A DNA stretch of 64,000 nt, taken from assembly GCF_047634355.1 (NCBI RefSeq), contig NZ_JBLIAL010000003.1; one strand, given 5' to 3'. This stretch comes from Porticoccus sp002341315 (GTDB taxonomy: Bacteria; Pseudomonadota; Gammaproteobacteria; Pseudomonadales; Porticoccaceae). A program made the position numbers and the translations under genes. Under the pieces are notes generated by a model. The model was not told the origin of the DNA and ran no database searches. It saw only the letters and a program-made list of their open reading frames with translations. This document shows, in pieces, positions 35,755 through 45,452 of the stretch. Every line of letters begins with the position of its first letter. Position 1 is the stretch's first letter.

Positions 35755-36627
35755 ATGAGCAGAGCATTACAGCGACTTCCCGATTTTGTCCGGCTGATGC
35801 GCTTTGACAAGCCTATCGGTACACTGCTGCTGCTCTGGCCGACGCTCTGGGCGTTATGGTTGGCCGCGGGCGGTGTCCCTTCCGCAAAAAATTTGCTGAT
35901 CTTCGTGCTGGGCGTGATCCTGATGCGCGCCGCAGGTTGTGTCATCAACGATGTCGCTGACCGCCAAGTGGATGGCCATGTGACACGAACCCGGCACCGG
36001 CCTCTACCCAGCGGTCAGGTCAACACCCGCGAAGCAATGGCGCTGTTTGTTGTGCTCTGCCTGGCCGCCTTTGGCCTGGTGCTGCTGACCAATCCACTGA
36101 CCATCAAATTGGCACTGGTGGGTGTGGCACTGGCGGCCTGCTACCCCTTCATGAAACGTTTCACACATTTACCGCAACTGGTGCTGGGTGCCGCCTTTGC
36201 CTGGAGTCTGCCCATGGCCTTTGCGGCCGAGAGCAACAGCCTGCCCCGGGAAATGTGGACACTGTACATCGCCGTGGTGCTCTGGACCGTCACCTACGAT
36301 ACCTTTTACGCCATGGTGGACCGGGATGACGACCTGAAGATCGGCATCAAGTCTACCGCCATTCTTTTTGGCGACATGGACATACCCATTACCGCCTGCC
36401 TGCAGTGTCTGACACTGATCGCGCTGTTGATGACCGGAATCAATTTTAATCGCGGCAGCTGGTTTTTCCTGTCCCTGCTGGGAGCCGCCCTGCTGTTTCT
36501 CCACCAGCAGTATCTGATCCGCCATCGCGAGCGCGATGGCTGCTTCCGGGCTTTTCTCAATAATCATTACGTGGGTGCTATTATTTTTATCGGTCTTGCG
36601 GCGGACTATCAGCTTACTGCCGACTAG
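35755..36627 (+). CDS. ubiA: 4-hydroxybenzoate octaprenyltransferase
   Basis: A 290-residue integral membrane enzyme that attaches the polyprenyl chain in ubiquinone synthesis. It has about eight TM helices and both Asp-rich motifs: NDVADRQVDGHVTRT and YDTFYAMVDRDDD. The FDKPIGTLLLLWPTLWALWLA start is typical. It follows ubiC and precedes phoB. Confidence 0.96.
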   Translation: MSRALQRLPDFVRLMRFDKPIGTLLLLWPTLWALWLAAGGVPSAKNLLIFVLGVILMRAAGCVINDVADRQVDGHVTRTRHRPLPSGQVNTREAMALFVVLCLAAFGLVLLTNPLTIKLALVGVALAACYPFMKRFTHLPQLVLGAAFAWSLPMAFAAESNSLPREMWTLYIAVVLWTVTYDTFYAMVDRDDDLKIGIKSTAILFGDMDIPITACLQCLTLIALLMTGINFNRGSWFFLSLLGAALLFLHQQYLIRHRERDGCFRAFLNNHYVGAIIFIGLAADYQLTAD

Positions 36628-36649
36628 GTATCGACCGATCATTTGTCGA

Positions 36650-36678
36650 TTGTCATATTTTTGTCATGCTCAGGTCAT
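36650..36678 (+). promoter_or_regulatory. Pho box (PhoB-binding direct repeats) upstream of phoB
   Basis: TTGTCAT at 36650-36656, TTGTCAT at 36661-36667 and AGGTCAT at 36672-36678 recur at exactly 11-bp spacing, the period of PhoB binding. The array ends 35 bp upstream of the phoB ATG and predicts autoinduction of phoBR on phosphate starvation. Confidence 0.85.
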
Positions 36679-36713
36679 GTAATGGGTATCTGGATATCAA
36701 TGATGAAAAGCAT

Positions 36714-37415
36714 ATGAGTGATAAAACTGTACTGGTTGTAGACGATGAAACGGCCATTCGCGACATGATCTGTTCAGCGCTGGATGTGGCCGGATTTGAC
36801 ACCCTGCAGGCTGAGAACGCCCAGCAGGCCCATGCCATGATCATCGACCACAAACCCGACCTGGTGCTGCTTGACTGGATGATGCCCGTCACCAGTGGCA
36901 TTGAGTTGATCCGGCGACTACAACGGGATGACCTGACAAAAAATATACCGGTCATCATGCTGACCGCCAAAGCCAGTGAGGACAACCTGATTCAGGGCCT
37001 CGATGTGGGTGCGGACGACTATATCACCAAACCGTTTTCACCCCGCGCTCTGGTGGCCCGTATCAATGCTGTACTGCGCCGTGCCGAACCGGAACTGCCC
37101 CCGGAACCAATAGAGGTGGATCAACTGCTGTTTGATCCCATCAGTCACCGGGTCACCATCAGTGGTCAACCAGTGTCCATGGGGCCCACAGAATTTCGGC
37201 TACTGAGTTTCTTTCTCACGCACCAGGAGCGGGTCTATTCCCGTGATCAGATTCTGGACCATGTGTGGGGCGGCAACGTTTACATGGATGAGCGAACGGT
37301 GGATGTCCATATTCGCCGATTGCGCAAGGCAATTTCCCTTGCTGGGCAGGACCGCTTCATACAGACTGTGCGGGGCGCGGGTTACCGCTTTTCCACCAAG
37401 GTTTATGAAGAATAG
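36714..37415 (+). CDS. phoB: Phosphate regulon response regulator PhoB
   Basis: A 233-residue OmpR-family regulator. The receiver has Asp10-Asp11, phosphoacceptor Asp54 (LLDWMMP) and a conserved Lys in LTAKA; the winged-helix domain ends with VDVHIRRLRKAI and TVRGAGYRF. PhoB-P binds Pho boxes and activates the phosphate starvation regulon, including the pst-phoU operon at the right end of this window. The start is ATG 36714, although a longer in-frame reading begins at 36666 inside the Pho box. Confidence 0.97.
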   Translation: MSDKTVLVVDDETAIRDMICSALDVAGFDTLQAENAQQAHAMIIDHKPDLVLLDWMMPVTSGIELIRRLQRDDLTKNIPVIMLTAKASEDNLIQGLDVGADDYITKPFSPRALVARINAVLRRAEPELPPEPIEVDQLLFDPISHRVTISGQPVSMGPTEFRLLSFFLTHQERVYSRDQILDHVWGGNVYMDERTVDVHIRRLRKAISLAGQDRFIQTVRGAGYRFSTKVYEE

Positions 37416-37423
37416 GAACTGCA

Positions 37424-38701
37424 TTGCACAGAGGGCTTAAGGCAGAAATACGGCGGATCGCCCTGCTCACCCTGTTTCTGCTGCTGACAGGTTTCTTATG
37501 GGGCCACATTCTGCTCACCCTACTCCTGGGTGGCAGCCTGTATATGTTGTGGACCTTCGTCCACATTTCCCGACTCTACGACTGGCTCGACCAGAGCGCT
37601 GAGGGACCACCCCCTGAAGCAAGCGGCGTCTGGGGCGACATGACCGATTTTCTCTACCGGATGCAACAGCGCAATGAACGCGCTAAACAAAGTCGCCGAC
37701 AACTGGCTGAGCGCGTCAAGGATATTACTTCTGCGCTGGCGGACGGCATTATCATCCTCACCCCCGATCGGGAACTGGAGTGGTGGAATCCCGCGGCTGA
37801 AAAACTGCTTGGCCTCGTCAAACGGGACCGCGGCCAATCCATGACCAACCTGGTTCGCGACCCCCGCTTCGTGGTGTTTATCCAGAGTGACGCATTGCCC
37901 CCGCCACTGGAACTGAGTTCGCCGGAAGATCCCACAAGAACCCTGCTGTTTACCGCCGCAACCTTTGGTGATGGCAATATCATTCTGGTCGCGCAGGACA
38001 TCACCCGGCTGCGCAATCTGGAACAAATGCGACAGGACTTTGTGGCCAATATCTCCCACGAGCTGCGGACACCCTTGACCGTGCTCTCGGGCTATATCGA
38101 AACCCTGCAGGACAATGCCGACCAGTTGCCCAGGGGCTGGGCAAAAGCATTGCTGCAGATGGGCCAGCAAACGGAACGCCTCAACGCCCTGGCCAATGAT
38201 CTGGTGATGTTGTCACAACTGGAATCCAACCGGAAACCCCCCTCGCGGGCACCCATCATGCTGGATCAGTTACTGCAACAGATTGCCGAGGATGCCCGCA
38301 TGGTGGCTGGAGATAGCTACCTCATCGAAACAGACTGCGCCACCGACACCCCCTTCAAAGGGGAATACAAGGAACTTTACAGCGCCTTCTCGAATCTCGT
38401 ATTCAATGCCATCAAGCACAATCCGGCAGGCGTGCGCATTCAAATACGCTGCTTTCACACCGCATCGGATATCGTGGTGGAAATCTGCGATAACGGTTCC
38501 GGTATTGATCCAAAGCACCTGCCCCGCCTGACCGAACGTTTTTATCGGGTCGACCAGAGCCGCGCCACCAGTACCGGCGGCACAGGGCTGGGGCTGGCCA
38601 TTGTCAAACATGTGTTGATGCGTCACGGCGGATCAATGAAAATCGACAGTACACTGGGGAAAGGTAGCTGCTTCCGCTGCCAGCTGCCCCTGCTAACCTG
38701 A
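37424..38701 (+). CDS. phoR: Phosphate regulon sensor histidine kinase PhoR
   Basis: A 425-residue membrane kinase with two N-terminal TM helices (about 10-45), a PAS domain (about 100-195), the H-box NISHELRTPLTVLSG with phosphoacceptor His212, and the HATPase domain (N, G1 DNGSGID, G2 GGTGLGLAIV). It interacts with Pst/PhoU to gauge phosphate supply and phosphorylates PhoB. The start is TTG 37424 with AGGA 7 nt upstream and 9 bp after phoB. Confidence 0.96.
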   Translation: MHRGLKAEIRRIALLTLFLLLTGFLWGHILLTLLLGGSLYMLWTFVHISRLYDWLDQSAEGPPPEASGVWGDMTDFLYRMQQRNERAKQSRRQLAERVKDITSALADGIIILTPDRELEWWNPAAEKLLGLVKRDRGQSMTNLVRDPRFVVFIQSDALPPPLELSSPEDPTRTLLFTAATFGDGNIILVAQDITRLRNLEQMRQDFVANISHELRTPLTVLSGYIETLQDNADQLPRGWAKALLQMGQQTERLNALANDLVMLSQLESNRKPPSRAPIMLDQLLQQIAEDARMVAGDSYLIETDCATDTPFKGEYKELYSAFSNLVFNAIKHNPAGVRIQIRCFHTASDIVVEICDNGSGIDPKHLPRLTERFYRVDQSRATSTGGTGLGLAIVKHVLMRHGGSMKIDSTLGKGSCFRCQLPLLT

Positions 38702-38755
38702 TGATATACCCGGTCAGCTTTTCCAACCCCACAGGACCGATCCCACAGGAAAAAG

Positions 38756-39802
38756 ATGCAATATCGAGAACTAGGAGCCTCCGGGCTGACTCTCAGCGCC
38801 ATTGGCCTCGGCACCATGACCTGGGGCGAGCAGAATAGCCGGAAAGACGCGTTTCAACAGCTGGATTGCGCCCTCGATCACGGTATCAACTTTGTCGACA
38901 CCGCAGAGATGTATCCGGTACCACCAAACGCACAAACCCAGGGTCTGACCGAACAGTACCTGGGTGACTGGCTGACCCACTCGGGGCGGCGCCAGGACGT
39001 GGTACTGGCCACCAAAGTGACCGGCGGTGACGGCAACAACAGCGGCTTTGACTATATCAGGGGCGGGCCGCGGCTGAATCGCAAACAGATTTTTCAGGCA
39101 CTGGACGATTCCCTGCGCAGACTGCAGACCGACTACATTGATTTATACCAGGTGCACTGGCCGGAGCGTCCCGCCAATATTTTTGGCCGCTCCGCTCCGA
39201 GTGACTACTCACTGACTGACTACACCCCGATCAATGAAACCTGGCAGGCGTTGAATGACCTGGTTAAGCAGGGCAAGGTCCGTCATATTGGTGTCTCCAA
39301 TGAAACCCCCTGGGGTCTGATGCAATACCAGGCGGCCGCTGACGTCGGCCATGGTGCACCGATTGTCAGTATCCAGAACCCCTACAATCTGTTGAACCGA
39401 CAGTTCGAGGTATCGCTGGCTGAATGGTCAATCAATGAACGGATCGGCCTGCTCGCCTACTCCCCGCTGGCTTTCGGTATGCTGTCTGGCAAATACCTGC
39501 AGGGCCAGCGGCCCGCCAATGGTCGGCTGACACTGTTTGAACGGTTTCAGCGCTACAATCACCCCACAGCCTTTCAAGCGACCGAACGCTATGTGGCATT
39601 GGCCAGACAGTATGATATTTCACCGGTACACTTGGCACTGGGCTTCGTTCACCGGCAACCGTTTGTTGCCTCAACCATTATTGGTGCCACTACCCTGTCA
39701 CAGCTGCAGGAAAACATCGACAGTCTCACCACACCCATGAGCGAAGCACTGCTGGCGGATATTGATCTGATTCATCGGGATATCAGCAATCCCGCCCCCT
39801 GA
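38756..39802 (+). CDS. Aldo/keto reductase (Tas-like)
   Basis: A 348-residue NADPH-dependent TIM-barrel reductase closest in pattern to Tas: LGASGLTLSAIGLGTMTWGEQN, FVDTAEMYPVPPNAQTQGLTE, TDYIDLYQVHWPERP and HIGVSNETPWG. Tas-like enzymes have broad carbonyl substrates; the physiological one is unknown. It follows phoR by about 55 bp on the same strand but probably has its own promoter. Confidence 0.9.
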   Translation: MQYRELGASGLTLSAIGLGTMTWGEQNSRKDAFQQLDCALDHGINFVDTAEMYPVPPNAQTQGLTEQYLGDWLTHSGRRQDVVLATKVTGGDGNNSGFDYIRGGPRLNRKQIFQALDDSLRRLQTDYIDLYQVHWPERPANIFGRSAPSDYSLTDYTPINETWQALNDLVKQGKVRHIGVSNETPWGLMQYQAAADVGHGAPIVSIQNPYNLLNRQFEVSLAEWSINERIGLLAYSPLAFGMLSGKYLQGQRPANGRLTLFERFQRYNHPTAFQATERYVALARQYDISPVHLALGFVHRQPFVASTIIGATTLSQLQENIDSLTTPMSEALLADIDLIHRDISNPAP

Positions 39803-39812
39803 GAGGCAGACA

Positions 39813-40955
39813 TTGGACATACGTGTTCTCGACAGCATTGACCAGTGTGACGCCCGGGACTGGGATACGCTGTTCGACAGTGACTACCCTTTTTTACAGC
39901 ACCGCTTTCTCTCTCTGCTGGAACACTCTGGCAGCGCCTGTACCCAGACGGGCTGGCACCCACAACACCTGTTGCTGAGCCAGGACGAGGTCACCGTTGC
40001 CGCACTTCCGCTCTACCGTAAAACACACTCGCGGGGCGAATACGTATTCGATTGGGCCTGGGCGGAGGCCTACCACGGGCGCCGCCTCGACTATTACCCG
40101 AAGCTGCTCAGCGCGGTGCCATTCACGCCGGCGTGCGGGCCGCGCCTCGGACTGTTGCCCGGTATCAGTCTGAGCGATATCAGCCCAATACTGCTGACGG
40201 CGATCCAGCAACTGGCGGGGCAGCAGGGCGCCACCGGCTGGCATTTGCTGTTTCCCCAGGCGACATTGTCGGACGCGCTGCAAACGGCTGGGGGAATGCT
40301 GCGCAGCGGCGTACAGTATCTCTGGAAAAACCGAGATTATCGTGATTTCACCGATTTTACCGGCACGTTCTCCTCAAGAAAGCGCAAGAACATCAACCGG
40401 GAGCGACACTCCCTCAGGCGTGCAGGCCTACTTGTCGAACGACTCACCGGTGCGCAGATCAGTGCCGACTGGTGGGAATTCTTCTTCGTGCTCTATCACC
40501 GCACCTACCTCAAGCACAGCGGCAACAGCGGCTATCTGACCCAGGCCTTCTTCCAGCAACTGGGTCAAACCATGTTCGATCAGGTGATGATGGTCGTCGC
40601 TATGGAGGGGGACGAAAAAGTCGCCGCCGCCCTGTTCTTCCACGATCAGAAAAACCTCTATGGTCGTTACTGGGGATGCACTCGCGAGTATGACTTCCTG
40701 CATTTTGAACTTTGCTACTATCAGGGTATCGAATTTGCCATTGAGCGCGGATTGGGCACGTTCGATGCCGGGGCCCAGGGTGAGCACAAAATCAAACGGG
40801 GTTTCGAACCCACTGAAAATTGTTCTGTCCACTGGATCAGGCATCCCGACTTTGCCTATGCCATTGATCGGTTTCTGAAGGAAGAGCGTCAATACGTACT
40901 TAACTATATTCAGGAAGCCCGGCGACAGTTACCATATAAATCCGCAGACCAATAA
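39813..40955 (+). CDS. GNAT family N-acyltransferase (DUF482/COG3146)
   Basis: A 380-residue protein of the DUF482 family, related to FemAB-type peptidyltransferases of the GNAT fold. Conserved blocks are PFLQHRFLSLLEHSGSA near the N-terminus, SSRKRKNINRERHSL, and the C-terminal LFFHDQKNLYGRYWGC and GTFDAGAQGEHKIKRGF. The substrate is unknown. The start is TTG 39813 with GAGG 6 nt upstream; it lies 10 bp after the aldo/keto reductase gene, so the two are likely cotranscribed. Confidence 0.85.
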   Translation: MDIRVLDSIDQCDARDWDTLFDSDYPFLQHRFLSLLEHSGSACTQTGWHPQHLLLSQDEVTVAALPLYRKTHSRGEYVFDWAWAEAYHGRRLDYYPKLLSAVPFTPACGPRLGLLPGISLSDISPILLTAIQQLAGQQGATGWHLLFPQATLSDALQTAGGMLRSGVQYLWKNRDYRDFTDFTGTFSSRKRKNINRERHSLRRAGLLVERLTGAQISADWWEFFFVLYHRTYLKHSGNSGYLTQAFFQQLGQTMFDQVMMVVAMEGDEKVAAALFFHDQKNLYGRYWGCTREYDFLHFELCYYQGIEFAIERGLGTFDAGAQGEHKIKRGFEPTENCSVHWIRHPDFAYAIDRFLKEERQYVLNYIQEARRQLPYKSADQ

Positions 40956-40988
40956 ACTCGCCCTGCTTCCCCGTGGAGGACTCTATTC

Positions 40989-41528
40989 GTGAAAACCCCT
41001 GTCTGGTTACTGGTCTTCAGTCTGCTGTTACTACCCGCTGCCAGTCAGGCATCCAGCAAACTGGAAATCGACCTGTTTGTGCAGGAAACCCTGGCCGATT
41101 TTTACAAACAATCCTCTGCGGGACGCGAACTGGCCTCCCGCGCCAAAGGCATGTTAATTTTCCCGAAAATCTACAAGGCCGGTTTCTGGGTCGGCGGGGA
41201 ATATGGTGAAGGCGCTTTGCGAATTAGCGGCAATACCGTGGGATATTACAACATTGCCTCGGCATCACTGGGGCTGCAACTGGGCGTTCAGAAAAAATCC
41301 CAGGTCATCCTTTTCATGACCGATGACGCCTTACGAAAATTTCGCAGCAGTCAGGGCTGGGAAGCCGGTGTTGACGGCAGCGTCGCCATTGCCAACTTCG
41401 GTGCCGGGGAAGAAATTGATACTAAAACGTTCCAGCAACCGATTATCGGCTTCGTCTTCTCCAACAAGGGATTGATGTACAACCTGACCATCGAAGGGGC
41501 GAAAATAACACCCATTCAGCCCCGTTGA
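40989..41528 (+). CDS. SYLF/YSC84 domain lipid-binding protein
   Basis: A 179-residue periplasmic protein with a signal peptide ending near SQAS (about residue 22). The Ysc84/SYLF domain follows: AKGMLIFPKIYKAGFWVGGEYGEGAL and the C-terminal FVFSNKGLMYNLTIEG. Such domains bind phosphoinositides in eukaryotes; the bacterial role is not known. The start is GTG after a GTGGAGG site. The gene is convergent with the DUF938 gene. Confidence 0.9.
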   Translation: MKTPVWLLVFSLLLLPAASQASSKLEIDLFVQETLADFYKQSSAGRELASRAKGMLIFPKIYKAGFWVGGEYGEGALRISGNTVGYYNIASASLGLQLGVQKKSQVILFMTDDALRKFRSSQGWEAGVDGSVAIANFGAGEEIDTKTFQQPIIGFVFSNKGLMYNLTIEGAKITPIQPR

Positions 41529-41546
41529 TTCGGAATCTTCCGACGC

Positions 41547-42140
41547 CTACCTCCGCTGCCAGACCAGCAGACGGTTATTTGCCGGCATGGCATGATCGTC
41601 CAGCAATGTCAGCCCGGCCTCATCGGCCAAACCATTAATCGCTTCGAAATCACGGATTCCCCGGTATGGGGCATTCTGCTTTAGCATCTGATCAAAGCGG
41701 GCATTGCTGTCACTGGTAAATTCACCGCCATAGTTAAAAGGCCCGTAAATCACCACATGTGCACCCGGCTGCAGCAGCTTTTCCAGCCCGGCAAACAGCC
41801 CAATCACCGATTGCCAGGACATGATGTGGCAGGTGTTGGCGGTAAAGACCGCATCGGCACCAGTCACCGGCCAGGGTTGCTGATCTACGTCCAACACCAG
41901 CGGACGGCGCAGGTTTTCGGCTGGATGCTCATCAATCCAGCTGTTGATAGCCTCGTGGTTCACTGCCAGGTCGGAGGTTTGCCAGATCAAGTGAGGCAAT
42001 TGGGGGGCAAAGTACACAGCGTGCTGACCGGTGCCACTACCCAGCTCAAGTACGTGACGAGAAGATGCCAGCACCGCCTGTAGCACCTGAAAAATCGGCT
42101 GCCGGTTATTTTCGCAGGCCTGAGAAAAAGGTTTCGCCAT
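41547..42140 (-). CDS. DUF938 family methyltransferase-like protein
   Basis: A 197-residue class I methyltransferase-fold protein. The DUF938 signature is clear: FSQACENNRQPIFQVLQ and the AdoMet loop LELGSGTGQHAVYFA, then FTANTCHIMSW and YGPFNYGGEFTSDSNARFD. No substrate is known. Two ATGs in tandem (42143 and 42140) both overlap the yaaA stop; 42140 has better spacing to AGGAGG. It is coupled to yaaA. Confidence 0.88.
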   Translation of the reverse strand: MAKPFSQACENNRQPIFQVLQAVLASSRHVLELGSGTGQHAVYFAPQLPHLIWQTSDLAVNHEAINSWIDEHPAENLRRPLVLDVDQQPWPVTGADAVFTANTCHIMSWQSVIGLFAGLEKLLQPGAHVVIYGPFNYGGEFTSDSNARFDQMLKQNAPYRGIRDFEAINGLADEAGLTLLDDHAMPANNRLLVWQRR

Positions 42141-42925
42141 CATCCCTCCTGCTCCGCCACGTCCCGAGTGAAAACCCATTCCCGCGCCGAGGACATCGCG
42201 GACTGAAACGCATAGCCACCGAGATCAAATGCCTTGATGCCCTCGGGGTCATCAATACGCTGTTGAATCAGGTAGCGGCTCATCAGCCCACGGGCTTTTT
42301 TGGCGTAAAAACTGATAATTTTGTATTTGCCGTTTTTCCAGTCCTTGAATACCGGCGTGACGATGTCGGCATTCAGCAACCTGGGTTGCACAGCCCTGAA
42401 ATATTCGTTGGAGGCCAGATTCAGCAACACTGGTCGCGACATCGCCGCCAGTTCAGCATTCAAGCCATCGGTAATTTTTCTGCCCCAGAACTGATAGAGG
42501 TCGGCACCGCGCGGATTGGTCAGACGGGTTCCCATTTCCAGCCGGTAGGGTTGCATCAGATCCAGTGGCCGCAACAGACCGTAGAGCCCCGACAAAATCC
42601 GCAGATGCTGCTGCGCCCACTGCAGGTCGGTCTCCGAAAGACTCTCGGCCGCCAGTCCGGTGTAAACATCCCCCTTGAAGGCCAGCAGCGCCTGTTTTGC
42701 ATTGCTGGTCGTGAATGTCGGCTGCCAGTTGAGATAGCGGCCAAAGTTCAGATCACCCAGCTTGGCACTGATTCCCATCAACTCCGACACCTGTGGTGGC
42801 GAAAGCTGCCGCAACTCGTCGATCAGCGCCGTTGAATCTTCCAGATAGGCGGGCATCGTATAGTCCGCTGTGGTCGAGGGCGTTTCATAATCCAGGGTCT
42901 TGGCGGGGGAAATAACAGTCAGCAT
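42140..42925 (-). CDS. yaaA: Peroxide stress protein YaaA
   Basis: A 261-residue protein of the UPF0246 family with MLTVISPAKTLDYE at the start and the YKIISFYAKKARGLMSRYLI block near the C-terminus. In E. coli YaaA limits intracellular free iron during peroxide stress. It heads a two-gene leftward unit with the DUF938 gene and is divergent from the M48 protease gene. Confidence 0.95.
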   Translation of the reverse strand: MLTVISPAKTLDYETPSTTADYTMPAYLEDSTALIDELRQLSPPQVSELMGISAKLGDLNFGRYLNWQPTFTTSNAKQALLAFKGDVYTGLAAESLSETDLQWAQQHLRILSGLYGLLRPLDLMQPYRLEMGTRLTNPRGADLYQFWGRKITDGLNAELAAMSRPVLLNLASNEYFRAVQPRLLNADIVTPVFKDWKNGKYKIISFYAKKARGLMSRYLIQQRIDDPEGIKAFDLGGYAFQSAMSSAREWVFTRDVAEQEG

Positions 42926-43008
42926 GGTTTATCCAATGTATGAAATCATTACAGGTTACCATGGTCTATTATACTGCGTTGATCGCAATCTGTTCGTCAG
43001 GAGAATTC

Positions 43009-44565
43009 ATGTCCCGGGTCGTCCCACTGTTCTTTTCCACGCTATTGATACTGGTGTCACTCAGCGGCTGTTCGGTCAACCCCGTCACTGGCAAAAGCGA
43101 GTTCTCGTTGATGTCGGCAGAGCAGGAAGTGGCGATAGGTGCCAGCAACTATGCCCCGTCCCAGCAATCCCAGGGAGGCCGCTACATCATTGATCCGGAA
43201 GTACAGGCCTATGTCAGCGGTGTGGGGAAAAAACTGGCCGCCGTCAGTGATCGTCCCGACCTGCCCTACGAATTTGTGGTACTGAACAACTCGGTGCCCA
43301 ATGCCTGGGCCTTGCCCGGTGGCAAGATCGCCATCAATCGCGGACTGCTCGTGCAGCTGGAGGATGAATCCCAACTGGCCGCCGTGCTGGCCCACGAAAT
43401 TGTCCACGCCGCCGCCCGGCACAGCGCCGCACAGATGACCCGTGGCACCCTGCTGAGTATCGGTGCCGCCGCTGTCGGTGTAGCCGGGTCAAACTATGGT
43501 CTCGGCGAAATGGGCTCACAAGTGGCACAGATGGGCGCGGCTGCCTGGATGGCCAAGTACGGCCGCAGTGCCGAACTGGAATCCGACGCCTACGGTATGG
43601 AATACATGGCCCGCGCCGGATACGACCCCAGTGGGGCCGTAAAACTGCAGGAGACCTTCGTCAAACTGAGCGAAGGTCGTCAACAGGACTTCCTCAGCGG
43701 CCTGTTCGCCAGCCACCCCCCTTCACAGGAGCGGGTAGATGCCAACCGCATCAAGGCCGCAACACTTCCCAAAGGCGTCATCAATCGCGACCTCTACCAA
43801 CGCAAAATTGCCCAGCTCAAACGCGACGAACCCGCCTACAAGGCCCAGGAAGCGGCGATGAAAGCGCTCAGTGCCGATAACCCGAAAGCCGCTCTCAGTG
43901 AACTGGACAAAGCCATTGCCATTCAACCCAATGACGGCTATTTCTGGGAATTGCGCGGCCATGCCTGGGCCATGCAGGAAAACATGAGCAATGCCGAACA
44001 GGCTTTTACCACTGCCATCGGTAAAAACCCCGACTATTTCAGCCACCATCTGTCTCGGGGCCTGCTGCGCTTTGAGGAGGGCAAAAAAACCGCTGCCCGC
44101 AGTGATCTGGAAAAGAGTTATCAACTGCTGCCAACACCCTATGCCGGATACTATCTAGGTGAAATAGCACTGGAAAACGGCGACCAGAAAAACGCCATTA
44201 ATTATTTTCAGTCCGCTGCCCAGGGTGGCGGTGAAATGGCCAAAAAAGCCCAGGCGCGGCTGGCGGTACTGGAACTGGCCACCGCTCCCCACAAATACAT
44301 CACCAGCCAGTTGTCCCTGACGGACGATGGCTATATTCGTGTCACCGTTAAAAACAACAGTCCGGTCACTGTCACCAATGTGACGTTACAGGTTACCGAA
44401 ATGGTCAACGCTTTTCTTGCCGGCAGCAGCTCCACCATGAACGGGCCGAGACAATTATCGCCGGGCCAGCAGGTGTCCATGAAAACCAGTATAGGCCCGT
44501 TCACGGATGGCAACGACGCCGCCCGCTACCGCATTCAGGTCTCGTCTGTTGAGGTGGCCGAATAA
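43009..44565 (+). CDS. M48 family metalloprotease lipoprotein with TPR repeats
   Basis: A 518-residue exported protein. A signal peptide ends in the lipobox LSGC (about Cys17). The peptidase domain has the zinc motif HEIVH (129-133) and the third ligand in ELESDAYGMEYM. TPR-like helices follow (about 280-420), and a beta-rich C-terminal domain ends the protein. The layout resembles BepA/YfgC, which checks outer-membrane protein and LPS transport assembly, with an extra C-terminal domain. I chose ATG 43009, which has a GGAGAA site and starts the signal peptide; an earlier in-frame start at 42940 would add a non-signal-like stretch. Confidence 0.9.
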   Translation: MSRVVPLFFSTLLILVSLSGCSVNPVTGKSEFSLMSAEQEVAIGASNYAPSQQSQGGRYIIDPEVQAYVSGVGKKLAAVSDRPDLPYEFVVLNNSVPNAWALPGGKIAINRGLLVQLEDESQLAAVLAHEIVHAAARHSAAQMTRGTLLSIGAAAVGVAGSNYGLGEMGSQVAQMGAAAWMAKYGRSAELESDAYGMEYMARAGYDPSGAVKLQETFVKLSEGRQQDFLSGLFASHPPSQERVDANRIKAATLPKGVINRDLYQRKIAQLKRDEPAYKAQEAAMKALSADNPKAALSELDKAIAIQPNDGYFWELRGHAWAMQENMSNAEQAFTTAIGKNPDYFSHHLSRGLLRFEEGKKTAARSDLEKSYQLLPTPYAGYYLGEIALENGDQKNAINYFQSAAQGGGEMAKKAQARLAVLELATAPHKYITSQLSLTDDGYIRVTVKNNSPVTVTNVTLQVTEMVNAFLAGSSSTMNGPRQLSPGQQVSMKTSIGPFTDGNDAARYRIQVSSVEVAE

Positions 44566-44580
44566 ACCGATACTGGCGCG

Positions 44581-45444
44581 CTAAAACCCCGGGATCAATG
44601 CCTCCACCAGAAATACCAGGGTGGAGGACAGCATCATACGCTTCGGATTGGGGCCGACCCGCACAACCCAGATCACGGCAACAACTGACGCCAGCACAAA
44701 AGGGAGGGTTGATGCCAACCCTCTCGACCCCAGCCCAAAGGCCAGCGCTAACAACCCCAGCGTGGTTGCCAGCAGCACTGCTGAAACGTGATAGGTGACT
44801 GTGGCACCGTGACGCACCGCAAAGCACTGTTTGCCCGCCTGCCGATCTGTTTCGATCTGCGGCGGCTGGTGGGAAAACAGCAACGCCGTGGCAAAGGCCG
44901 CAAACGCGCCCATCCCCAACAGTGAGCTCCAGCCAAACGACTGTTCCGCAACAAACCACAGGCCACCAAACACGCCGGGGCCATAGCAGAGCGCTGTGGT
45001 CCACTCCCCGGCGGCGGTGTAGGAAAGCGGACGCTGCCCGGCGTTATACAATACCCCCAGCACTGCAAGAGGCAGGGCAAAAACCAGAATCCACAACTGC
45101 TGGACAAGCAGCAACACCAGCAGCCCCAGAGCACCCCCGGCTGTCAGACTGATCAGACCGTGATAAAAAGTGGTGCGGACACTGCCGTCGTGGATACGCA
45201 CCCAGGAATCGTACTTGAAAGTGTCGGCGCCCAACTGCCAGTCCTTGGCATCATTGAGCAGGTTGATACCGTGTTGCAGCAGCACTACAGACAGGGTCGC
45301 CAAACCTAGCGCACTGTGACTGAGCGGCTTTTCCGCCAGCAGCCAGACCGCAACGCCGGGCAGTATCGATACCAGATAGACGGCAGGGTTGAGCGCCTGC
45401 CACCATCTGACCGAAGAGAATTGCTCTACACGCTCAACGTTCAA
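44581..45444 (-). CDS. UbiA family prenyltransferase
   Basis: A 287-residue membrane protein with about eight TM helices. The first Asp-rich motif is NLLNDAKDWQLGADTFKYDSW, the MenA-like style rather than UbiA; the second is in the SHQPPQIETDRQAGKQCFAVRHG loop. It probably transfers an isoprenoid chain to an aromatic acceptor. With ubiA already present, this enzyme may serve another quinone or lipid. It starts 8 bp after the ferritin-like gene on the same strand. Confidence 0.85.
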   Translation of the reverse strand: MNVERVEQFSSVRWWQALNPAVYLVSILPGVAVWLLAEKPLSHSALGLATLSVVLLQHGINLLNDAKDWQLGADTFKYDSWVRIHDGSVRTTFYHGLISLTAGGALGLLVLLLVQQLWILVFALPLAVLGVLYNAGQRPLSYTAAGEWTTALCYGPGVFGGLWFVAEQSFGWSSLLGMGAFAAFATALLFSHQPPQIETDRQAGKQCFAVRHGATVTYHVSAVLLATTLGLLALAFGLGSRGLASTLPFVLASVVAVIWVVRVGPNPKRMMLSSTLVFLVEALIPGF

Positions 45445-45452
45445 ACAGGCTG

